DNA of 64,000 nucleotides from Tetrahymena elliotti 4EA. Lineage: Eukaryota > Ciliophora > Oligohymenophorea > Hymenostomatida > Tetrahymenidae. Where the stretch lies: positions 381,158-445,157 of the forward strand of contig JH720294.1 of NCBI GenBank assembly GCA_000231825.2. The letters run 5' to 3'. Positions 25,301 to 34,850 of the stretch are shown piece by piece (position 1 is the stretch's first letter; the number at the start of each line of letters is the position of its first letter). The notes under the pieces are model-generated. The model saw nothing but the letters and a program-made list of their open reading frames with translations. It ran no database searches and had not been told where the DNA came from. Position numbers and translations under genes: made by a program.

Positions 25301-26526
25301 TAATAATATCTTTAGTACTTGACCAACTGAATTAAGCTGAGCATAAATATTGAAGCTTTTTATTTCAAAAATTTTGTGAAGATAAAAAATTTAAAATAAC
25401 TAATTTAATTTTACTTTTTTATTACTATTACTATTTTATTAATTGGTTTTATTAATATAAAAAATAGAAATTCCATTCTCATCATTGGCTGCTAGTAAAT
25501 ACTGTTCATTCATAGCAAATTAAAGAGAAAAAAATGCTTATTGATTAACGACTTCTGATGGAAATGACTGTAATAACTTAGGCTAGCACACATTAGATAC
25601 ATCATACATTTAGATTTGTAAATATCCAGCAATAAATAAGATTTATTCATCACTTGAAAATAATAATTTGTAAACAAACTAAGTTGTTGGCATAGTACAA
25701 TATAGACTGATATTCTTTTTATTAGTGAAATCAAAGATTACTATTGTATTATTATCTTATCCGACCTTTTTAAAATTTATTATTTAAAGATTAGTGCTAT
25801 ATTTAATTTAATTTTAAATAGTAGAATTTAATTATTTATTTGGTGGAGGAGTAGTGAATTTGTTTATAAGTTATTTTGGAATTTATTTGAAAATGTCTTA
25901 ATATTCTTTAAATTTATTTTATTGAAACTAACTAATGACCATATTTCCAAAATATTTTTACATTTAATGCTAAAAAGAATCTATAAAAAAACAAGTTTTG
26001 TTTATTCGTAATTGGTAATGCTAATTTTAAACAAACGTTTACCCAAAGTAATGTTTCATTTTTGGTCAAAGAAAGAGCACCTAACTAAGAATTGTAACTA
26101 TAAAACCATATTGATTAAAAATGTGTTTTATCTTTTGTATTTATGAGAGCAACTCCACAGTTTCTAATACCTATTACTATTAGATTTTAATTTTCTACGT
26201 TTTATAACTAAATCATGTCATTTATAAGTGCTATTTTATTATTTGGACATAACTAATCCAGCTAAAATTAACTAATAGGGATTTAGGAATATAAAGGAAA
26301 AGTATGATCAGAAACAGAAATCTTAGCAGTGGAGCCTATTAGAAAGTCTTTTTTTGGATCAGGCTAGTCTTTTGCTTCTTTAAAAGATAATTATTTACAT
26401 TAAAAAAGACTAATTAATTATTCAATAATGAAATAAAATACATAATAAGAAGTGTTTATCTGTGATTTATGAAGAATATTTTAGGATGAATAGAAGAATA
26501 ATGATTGTGTAAATATAAATCATCAT
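19332..26526 (-). CDS. Large receptor-like protein: signal peptide, LVIVD-type repeats, cadherin-like (CADG) domains, TM, cytosolic tail
   Basis: A multi-exon gene. The start is MMIYIYTIIILLFILKYSS (a signal peptide) at 26526, followed by an intron ending TTTTAAAG. Extracellular repeats of the LVIVD type follow, each with a turn like VRSTGILIISLKDPYNF, SQQGVAVVDYQDLQNPE, VRQYGLLLIDITTIQKP and EKGQLALVDITNIEQP; these should form a beta-propeller. Next come cadherin/CADG-like domains (DSLPSWISF; FARFVDIKYKGALISLSQD). One strong membrane segment, LQIFFVILIPLTTLLIFLYF, lies near 21540, then a charged cytosolic tail. With splicing from 20841 to 20269 the tail reads on into CMSLDKDLQNIFEKIKVLA and, unusually, a further CADG-like block (LPSWMNTLEIINGSIIIGG) before TGA at 19332-19334. 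The 20249-19332 part could instead be a separate gene starting at MSLDKD. Ligand and function unknown. Some internal introns are only approximately placed. Confidence 0.65.
20299..20431. repeat. 133-bp near-perfect inverted repeat (hairpin) inside an intron
   Basis: Two 63-bp arms, 20299-20361 and 20369-20431, are separated by a 7-base loop (20362-20368). There are only two differences, and both would be G-U pairs in RNA of the plus sense, so that RNA would fold into an unbroken 63-bp stem. The block is visibly richer in G and C than its surroundings. It lies within the proposed 20270-20841 intron of the LVIVD/CADG gene. No clear target-site duplication is seen. Confidence 0.9.
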
Positions 26527-27591
26527 ATTGAGATTATTTTCTTGATAAAATTATTGTTTTTACTTAATGGTAGATTTATTCAACTGATTTAGTTTAATAT
26601 TATATGATTGCTTAGGAGTAATTAAGTTAGATTTAAATAATAAAATTATCTTCTACTTTATTATTTATTCTTGATAGAACAAATATTTCAAAAGCATTCA
26701 ATCATTTATGTTAAAACGCAATGTAAAATCAAGACAAATCAATCTTAATAACTTAAAATAGTAATATTTCTAAAATATAATCTGTCATAAACAAAAAAAA
26801 ACAAATAATTATTATTGATAAAATGTTTCAAAAAAATAAAAAGAGGTAACAAGCTCTAACAAAATAACTAAGTATGAAAAATATCGGGGTGTTTATTTGC
26901 CTAAAAAAATATAAAAATAGAGACAGTAAAAAATATTTGATAAGGATCAAAATAAAATTAAATAACACACCCAAAGCAAGCCTATGGTAATCAATACAAG
27001 AAAAACAAAAACAAAAAGAGAAATTGATTTTATTTTGCAAAATTTACTGAAGGAAAAATTCAAATTTTCTAGAATTAAATGATTAAATAGAAAATTAAAT
27101 GTCAATTCATTGATTAAAATTTTAAGATAAACAAAATAACAAATTACTCCAGCAGTTAAAATTTTTAGATAAAATGTTTCAAGAAAATAAAAAGAGATAG
27201 CTAGCTAAACATGGAAAAGTATTAGAAATAGGGGTATTATATTTGCTAAAAGAAAGTCTTGAAACAGAGGAAGTAAAAAATATTTAAAAAAGATCAAAGT
27301 GACTCTTTCAAACTAACTTCATGATAATTCTTACAAGAAAAACAAAGAGAAAAATTGATTTAATTTTGGAAAATTTACTGAAAAATTCAAATTTTCTAGA
27401 ATGAATTGATTAAAAAATTTGATTAAATAGAAAAAAATAAAATTAATAAGTCAATAAATTGATTAAAATTTTATTATTAATAATATAAAAAATTTACTCC
27501 AGTAGATGTAATTTTAATAAATGATGGTTTTTAATACTATTGGATATAATTATTTATTAAACACTTTTACTTATAAAAGAATTAGATAATT
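26527..27591. repeat. Intergenic with a direct duplication of ~350 bp
   Basis: 26817-27170 and 27171-27515 are diverged direct copies. Both begin GATAAAATGTTTCAA, share AATAAAAAGAG shortly after, share the AAAATTTACTGAA / TTCAAATTTTCTAGAAT block, and end with ATTACTCCAG / TTTACTCCAG. No coding frame is maintained across the copies. The rest of the interval is featureless AT-rich DNA. Confidence 0.7.
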
Positions 27592-28341
27592 TCAAATCAA
27601 CTTATACATGAATACTAAATTGATTCCAGAAACTTTCTATGCAAAAGTTTCATGTTCATTTTTTATTTTTAAATAAGAGTATCCATTCTTCTAGTATAGA
27701 GCTTAAGCAGGTTTGTTAGTTGATAGAGTATTGAGTGTCACAAATTTTTTTCCATTTTCTTAGGCATCTTATTCAATTAGCTTGGTAAGCTTAGAGCCTA
27801 TTCCTTTTCCTTTATATTTATCATTAACGGAAACTCTAGTAAGTTAAACACCTTAGCTTGATTTTTAATTTGGGACTTCAATTTGCACTTTATCTTCATA
27901 TGAAGCTATTCCTATTACTTCATCTGTGTCTTCCCTTACTGCTATATATAATCTATTTTTTTCAACTGTGTAATATTCTTTCATTTTAGGATAAATCACA
28001 TCTGTAAAACTGGATTTTACAAATCTGAGTGCATCTTTTTCCATGTCTTTGGGTATGAAATAAAATGCCATAAAATGAATAAATCCTATATAAACAATTA
28101 CAGCATTAAAAAAACTTAGAAAAGGTGCTGTCAACAAAGCAAATAACAGCAAAGAAATTATTAGATAGAATAAAACCTGAAGTAGACCATGTCTCTTTAC
28201 AGGACAAAGTAACAAACTATATCCAGAAACTGTGGCTGAAGTCAAAAAATTGGTCAAATAGAGATCTAAAATCTATTTATTATACTTTTCTTCTTCATAC
28301 TTTTTATACTTAATATTGAATTCCTAGTTAGGATTTTTCAT
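27592..28341 (-). CDS. Membrane-anchored GNAT N-acetyltransferase, copy 1
   Basis: An intronless 249-residue protein, start MKNPNQEF at 28341, stop TGA at 27592-27594. Residues ~50-90 form a hydrophobic hairpin (VLFYLIISLLLFALLTAPFL, then VIVYIGFIHFMAFYF). The C-terminal half is a GNAT domain: NRLYIAVREDTDEVIGIASY (beta 2-4), LTRVSVNDKYKGKGIGSKL with the acetyl-CoA pyrophosphate loop (R/K-G-K-G-I-G), and TNKPAQALYQKNGY near the end, typical of the last strand pair. A hydrophobic segment just before a GNAT domain is the plan of the NAT8/CML family, which are ER membrane acetyltransferases acting on lysine or cysteine conjugates; the substrate here is not determined. A paralogue follows at 29680. 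Confidence 0.85.
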
Positions 28342-29679
28342 TTTATTTGGCTTAATTTAAAATCAATTTTTTGCACTTTATTTGCTTTTTTTTTTGTATT
28401 TTCAAATTTATTTATCAATTATTTTTTAATAAATATCTTATTTTCAATTATAAAATTGCATTTTGTTTTTTTATGGCAAATAGCTATTGTTCCAACTCAA
28501 TTACAGATAATCAATAACCACATAAATTAATAATTGAGAATTAGAACATGAGTAATTTTTATAGTTAATTCAGCAGAAATTTTTAAAAGCAGTAATAATT
28601 ATGAAAGTTTTTCCCTAATTCTTAAATTAAAGAATGAGTTTATCACAAATTTAATTTGAATTATCACTCATACATACATTTTAAAATTATTTATTTTTTC
28701 TTTTTGAGAAGATTATTTTTTTATATTCTAAAATCGATCTCTTAAGGAAAATTCAAAAATATAAAAATTTTTCATTTTTCAAGCCTCTTAAAAAATAAGA
28801 AAATTGTATTGGATAGAGGAGATGTTATTTTATCAGAATTTATTGAACAATTAAAATTAGTATAATTATTTAATTTCAAAATGAAATCTAAATTTGTTCA
28901 AAATTTTGTTGTAGAATCAATAGATACTATGAATATTAACAATTTCTTTATCTTATTCATCATAATATTAATTAAACAAATTAACAAGTTCTTTCTCTTA
29001 ATAATCAGAAGCTAAAAAATATTAGTTAAACAAATTTTTTGTTTAAGATCAATTTTAATTAATTCTGATAAACAACTATCCACATTACATACACGCAAAC
29101 AAACAAAATATTTCTTAATTTTTATTTACATCTATTGATTATTGTATGAGTTGAAATATATTCAGATTAAGAAGAAACAATTTTTAAATCAACAAGAATG
29201 ATAAATAATTTATCAAAAACGAATAAGATAAATATAAATAAATGAAGTTAAATATTTCAAAAAAATAACTTTATAGTGTCGAATGATTAATATCAACAAT
29301 ACTTTGTAACAAAATGAATTACAATTTTAATTGTTTTTCATAGTAACTCACTAAAAATAATTAAAATGCATATTTTGATTTGTTTCGAATTCTGATTACT
29401 TTTTCAAAAATAAAACTGTATACAAATTTTATTATCCAATAAGAAAATGAATTAGTCAATTACTTTATTTATATCCTACAAGTACAAGAACAATATGTAA
29501 ATCCTGTTAAAAATTGTACCGTAGATAAAATTAAAACTCTTAATTCAATTATTATTTATAATACTATCAACATCATTAAGCAATTTGTTTTTAGTTAGAT
29601 TAAAGCAATTTGTTATTAGTTAGATTAATTACATTTAGTAAACAATATACTTTTTAAAGAATATAAAAATACTATGATT
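28342..29679. other. Spacer between GNAT paralogues
   Basis: About 1.3 kb of AT-rich DNA. The part just upstream of copy 1 (about 28420-28530) resembles that upstream of copy 2 (about 30500-30620), so the duplication included promoter DNA. No gene seen. Confidence 0.55.
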
Positions 29680-30429
29680 TCAAAGCAATTTGTACATGAA
29701 TACTCTATCAAGTCCAGAAATTTTCATAACTAATGTTTCATGATCATCTTTTATTTTTAAATAAGTGTATCCATTCTTCAAGTATAATCTTTAGGCAGCC
29801 TTGTTGGTTGATATAGTTTTAAGTGCAATAAACTTTTTTCCGTTTAATTTGGCTTCTTCTTCTATTAGCTTGGAAAGCTTTGAACCAATTCCTTTTCCTT
29901 TATATTTATCATGAACAGAAACTCTAGTAAGTTATACACCTTAGCTTGATTTTTAATTTGGGACTTCAAACTGCACTTGATCTTCATATGAAGTCATTCC
30001 TATTACTTCATCTGTATCTTCTCTAATAGCTATATATAATCTATTGTTTTCAACTGTATAATATTCTTTCATTTTAGGATAAATAGCATCTATGAAAGTT
30101 GATTTAAGAAATTTTAATGCTTCTTTTTCCATTGTTTTGGGCATTATATAAAATGCAATCAAATGAATAAATCCAATATAAACAATTAAAGCATTAAAAA
30201 AGCTCATAAAAGATGCTGTCAAGCAAGCAAACAATAATAAAGATACTACTACAAATGCTGAAACTTTAATTATACCATGTCTTTTAACTGGACAAAGTAA
30301 CAACTTATAGCCAGAGAATTTTACAGTGGTTAAAAAATTAGACATATACAAATCTAAAATCTTCTTATTATACTTTTCCTCTTCGTATTTTATATACTTA
30401 ATTTTGAATTCTTCAGTCTAATTTGCCAT
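29680..30429 (-). CDS. Membrane-anchored GNAT N-acetyltransferase, copy 2
   Basis: Also exactly 249 residues and intronless, start MANQTEEFKIKY at 30429, stop TGA at 29680-29682. It is collinear with copy 1 over its whole length. The membrane hairpin reads VSAFVVVSLLLFACLTASFM then LIVYIGFIHLIAFYI. The GNAT domain has LYIAIREDTDEVIGMTSY, the acetyl-CoA loop in VSVHDKYKGKGIGSKLSKL, and TNKAAQRLYLKNGYTYLK. The conserved catalytic-domain motifs and variable linkers suggest both copies are under selection. NAT8-like by architecture; substrate unknown. Confidence 0.85.
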
Positions 30430-32161
30430 TTTATCTATCAAATTTTTATCAACTATTCTTTACTCTTTGTTTATTTAATATATTTTGTAAATATTTATTA
30501 ATACTAAATAAATATCTTATTTTCAATTTAAAGATATATTTAGTTTTTTTGTGGCTAATTAATACCTATCATAAACACTCATATACAGATAACTAATAAT
30601 CATTAAAATTTAGAATAAAAATATAATATGAGTAACTTTTATAATCAATCTAGCAAAAATTCTTAAAGATAGTATCTCTTTTTAAAAGCATTTTTACTTT
30701 TTGAAAAAATTACTTTTCTTAAATTCTCAAAATTATAATCATGAACACTTTTTTAATTCCTTAAAGAAAGGAAAAATTTATTGTTATATAAAGGTGATAT
30801 TTTAAGAAAATTGAATTAAAAAAAACAAGCAAAATTATTTTATTTCAAAATAATTTAGAAATAAATTTAGAATAAATATCATAGAATATTTTCAACTCAT
30901 CATATTTTTATCAAGATTTTATCAATAGCTGCAATCAAGTAATCAAAATTGATTCAAATGAGAGAGAGAGAGATGGTTATTTTATTAAAGGGAATTGTCC
31001 TAGAGATTTAAATAAGAATGAAGAAGCTATTGATAGTTAAAATGAAGCCATAAAATTCGATCAAGTTACCTCTACTAATTAATTTGTTAAAAAATACTAA
31101 ATTAAAAAATTTGTATTAAGATTTTATAAAATTTATTTATTTATTTTCATTCAATTTTTAAAACACTATTAAAATTATAAATGAAAAATATTTATTTTTG
31201 TTATTCAAATAAATAATTGTAGACATATTTAAAAAAATAAAATATTATTCGAAGTAGAAAAAAATCAATGTAAATTTATGTATTTCAGTTAAATATTAAT
31301 AAAAACTAATATAAAAGCTTAAAAATGATAACATTAATTATATTTTGAAAGAAAATAAAAGTTAATGATTATTCTAGACATTTCACTTAAAATAGTACTG
31401 ATATTATAAATTGAATATTTTGATTTATTTTAAATTCAGACTATTTGTGCAATAAATTTTGTTTATTAACTTTAAAGCAGACAAGAAATAGAAAATACTA
31501 TCATAAATATTTTATTAACCTAAAATACTATGTCTTTTTGATTTAAGAAATTTAAAAAAAGGAATCAGATAAATTCATAAAAATTTAAATCCTATATTTT
31601 CCTTGTCAGAAAAACTAAAAGAGGTAAAATTTAATGAACAAGTTCCAATGTGATTTAGACAAAGAAAAAAGTTTTAGAGTTATTAATGACAATCAATTAG
31701 AAAGTAATTTTAATAATCAATACAAAATCAAATGAAAAGGATTGCTATTAATAATGATAAAGGAATTATTTATGAATGAATTAAAGTGAATAGAAAGAAA
31801 GATTGAAGAAACACACATATACATAAGTAAGTAAATAAATAAATAGAATACAATACATTATTGCATTGATAATAGACTTAATTAATTGATCAATAATTAC
31901 TATTAATATAGATAGTCAATATCTAATATTGTTAAGCTTTGAAATTTTAATTTTCTTCATTCTAAATTGAATATAATTTAATTTGATATATTACTTATAA
32001 CTTGTAAATAAACCAACATAAAGCAAAATAATATTTATTTATTAAAACAATTTTAGATTGTATTACAAAGCCCATATAAATTCAAGTCATTTATAACTTG
32101 CCTTTAGTGAACAAGCTGATCGACATAATAAATTTTATTTGATTATAGAAAATTATTATTA
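30430..32161. other. Intergenic with an isolated TPR-like fragment
   Basis: About 1.7 kb between divergent genes. The left end shares promoter-proximal sequence with copy 1 of the GNAT pair. The only coding-like piece is the TPR remnant at 30978-31070. A short AG run sits at 30961-30972 and tetranucleotide runs at about 31825-31855. Confidence 0.55.
30978..31070 (+). pseudogene. Orphan tetratricopeptide-repeat fragment
   Basis: One frame reads KGNCPRDLNKNEEAIDSQNE then AIKFDQ, fitting a single TPR helix pair (G at 8, the L/K-x-EEAI turn, AI..D at 24-32). There is no start, and the flanking frame is not coding-like. It is probably a relic of a TPR gene. Confidence 0.45.
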
Positions 32162-34130
32162 ATGAACAAACAATAAGAAGTCCTCAATTATAATTATGAA
32201 TCTGAGGAAATATTCAGTAAACCAGATGACTTTAATCAATTGAATGATCAAGATTTTTCAAATTTAAACAGAGAAGACTATCCACCACCATAGTTTTATG
32301 CTTAAAGAATAAGTCAAGAGGGTGAATAAGGCCTTAATGATTTCATAAGAGGAGATAATCCATTTGAATAAAACTAATTTTTAACCTAATATAATTATAA
32401 TGAATAATATAACAATAATTATCCTGCTAATGAAGTTATCTCTAACAACTAAAAGAATATCTAAGCACACTAAAATACTAATAACTAATAAAATTTAAAT
32501 ATTATTTAAATCCAGCAATGTGATGGTTCTGAAAATAATAAAAATTAATCTTACACCGCCTCTTCTACTTGTGATTATTTGTCTTCAGATTACTACAATA
32601 ATCAATCATTAAGTGAATCTTCTCACAGTAATTACTAATCTAACGCTTTTAGACCTTCAAACAACCTTACATCAATTTTAAAGAATCAAAACTATCAAAT
32701 GAACATTAACTAATACTAAAATCGCCAATAAAATTCATCTAATTTCAATCAAAATAACTATGGTTCTTCTCCAGAACATTTCAGTGAAAATTCTACCTTG
32801 GGACACACTCCATAATATGTTACTGATTACAACTCTAAGTAAAATTAAATCATCTTTAAACTGTCTTGTTTATTTGTTATAATATTAGAATTTATACAAA
32901 ATACTTTTATTTCTTCCAAGAAAAAAATGGAAAAGAATAAGATAGAAAGAACTATTTATGGTTCACAATACTTTAGATAGAATTCTCTATACAAATTTTC
33001 AATATAAATTATCAAATAGAACTCACAACAAAATGATAATATAAATGTTTATGGTTGTATTGATTATTATAATTTTTTGATAAAAAAATACAATTTAATA
33101 ATCTAAATTTTGTTTAAAGTTAAAATAGTAATGGTATTGATGACGATGATATTGACTAAGAAGAAGGAAGTGACAAAAATAATCTTAACTAATTAGGTTC
33201 TTCTAAAATTAAAAAGAATATTGCTAAGAAAAAATATGAGCCTCTTTATGATAATAACCAAATTTTTAGATACGAAGATGATCCTGTAGAGTATAAAAAA
33301 GCTAGAAAGTAATAAATATTATTATTTTGAAATTTCTTTTAATTCTATTAGCATTTTAGTGAATAAAACCTTATTTTTTTTGTATTTTTTTACATGAAAG
33401 TAGATTTTATAAATCTAATTAATTTGGTTGTGAATTAAAATTGAAATTTTTATTTAACAGGAGAATACAGAATAGATAAAGTGCTAGAAAAGTGCGTAGT
33501 ATCAAAAAGAATTAGACTGAGAATCTTGAAATGAACGTGGATTAACTGAAATAAGAAAATCAAGATCTAAAAGTCTAAGTTGCTAATCTTTCAGCTTAGA
33601 ATAAAAGATTGCTCGATGAGGTTGAATATTTTAGAAGAATGTATGGAAACATTATCTAAAGCTACCACTAAGAAAGTAACAATAATGAAGTCAATGGAAA
33701 TGAATATAAAAATGACTAAGATCCTTCTTCTAAAAATACTATTAATCATTAAAGCTAGGAACGTTATCTTCCAGTAACAAATGGAAGAATCAATTCAAAA
33801 TTGCCTTATGGCTAAAACCAACAATTATTCATATTAGTTGTAATTAGTTGTATTCTAGTTATGTCTTACTCCTCTACATCATATGATAACTAGGTACAAA
33901 CAAAAGTTAATGCTTTCTTTAGTATAGACGAAATGAAGAATATCACAAAAACTATCTCACTAGAGAGTCAAATAAAATAAATAGTACAAGATACAATATT
34001 TTACGATTCGTGGAAAATTATTGGATGGACGATAGGAATAATAGCTTATTTAACGTATGCCACCCTAACAATATATAAAAACTTTAAATCAAAGATTTCA
34101 TTTAACAAAAATAAATAGAAAAGTAATTGA
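32162..34130 (+). CDS. Membrane-anchored bZIP transcription factor
   Basis: A 511-residue protein from three exons: 32162-32838, 33120-33308 and 33461-34130 (phases close exactly). The N-terminal ~230 residues are Asn/Gln/Ser-rich and acidic, plausible as an activation region. A canonical basic region, RIQNRQSARKVRSIKK (invariant N-x7-R), follows at about residue 290, then a leucine-zipper-like heptad stretch (NLEMNVDQLKQENQDLKVQV, NKRLLDEVEYF). Near residue 405 is a hydrophobic segment LFILVVISCILVMSY, and near the C-terminus a second, IIGWTIGIIAYLTYATLTIY, ending in a short basic tail. A bZIP before a membrane anchor is the plan of ATF6/CREB3 and plant bZIP17/28/60, which sit in the ER until cleaved or spliced. 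Two hydrophobic segments and a small lumenal loop with NIT (N-glycosylation sequon) are unusual. Intron 2 splits the basic region. Target genes unknown. Confidence 0.8.
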
Positions 34131-34850
34131 AATATTTATGAAACGAACATTAATCATTGAAAAATCCCATTATACTATTTATTTTAAATTTAATTTATTA
34201 CAAAACCATATTTTATCTTACTTCACTCTTTCAAGTATATCTTTTATAAAAATTGTCTATTTGTCATTAATTTATCAAGTTCATTTCTAATAAAAAATAC
34301 CTCATTCTTTATTTGCTCTTCTTTTTCATTTCAAAAATACTTCAATTCATTAAGAAATTAATTAAATATAAATTTAATTTTTATTAGCAATAAAAGTGTA
34401 AATTTTAAATATTTTCTATTCAAGTAAATTATATGATATTATTAGGTGTACAGGATTTCTATTTATGGATAAAATTTTTATTTTAATTCTTACTTACTTG
34501 TTGCACAAAAATTTAATTTGTTTGAGGAAAAAACCAAACTGCAAATTAAGAAAAGTAATTAAATAATAAGATGAGTTTTAATACAAATTCAACTCCATAA
34601 AATAAAATATAAAATAAAATGAAAGGAATAATTACTAAACAATATTTATTAGTATTAAATTTACTAAATATTTGAATAAAAAATAATACAACATAAGTTA
34701 TTTTCTTTGAATTATCATTTTTTAAAGACTACAAGTCTTAAGCACTTTAAAATGTTATGTTTTTTCTTATTTTAAGCAATTTATTTGATTTATTCTCTCC
34801 TATTTAATAAAGATAAGTTTAACAATAAATTAATTAATATTCATTCATTT
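34131..34850. other. Intergenic
   Basis: AT-rich DNA after the bZIP gene. No supported feature. Confidence 0.45.

Noticed and set aside
25510..25734. Minus-strand ORF starting MISLIKRI
   Set aside because: Shadow of the propeller exon; the correct frame gives repeat motifs (NTIVIFDF, LFIAGYLQIQMYDVSN).
26828..27040. Minus-strand ORF rich in Phe
   Set aside because: It sits in the duplicated non-coding block, and the frame is not kept in the second copy.
33580..33777. Plus-strand ORF starting MLIFQLRIKD
   Set aside because: Out-of-frame overlap with the bZIP leucine zipper exon.
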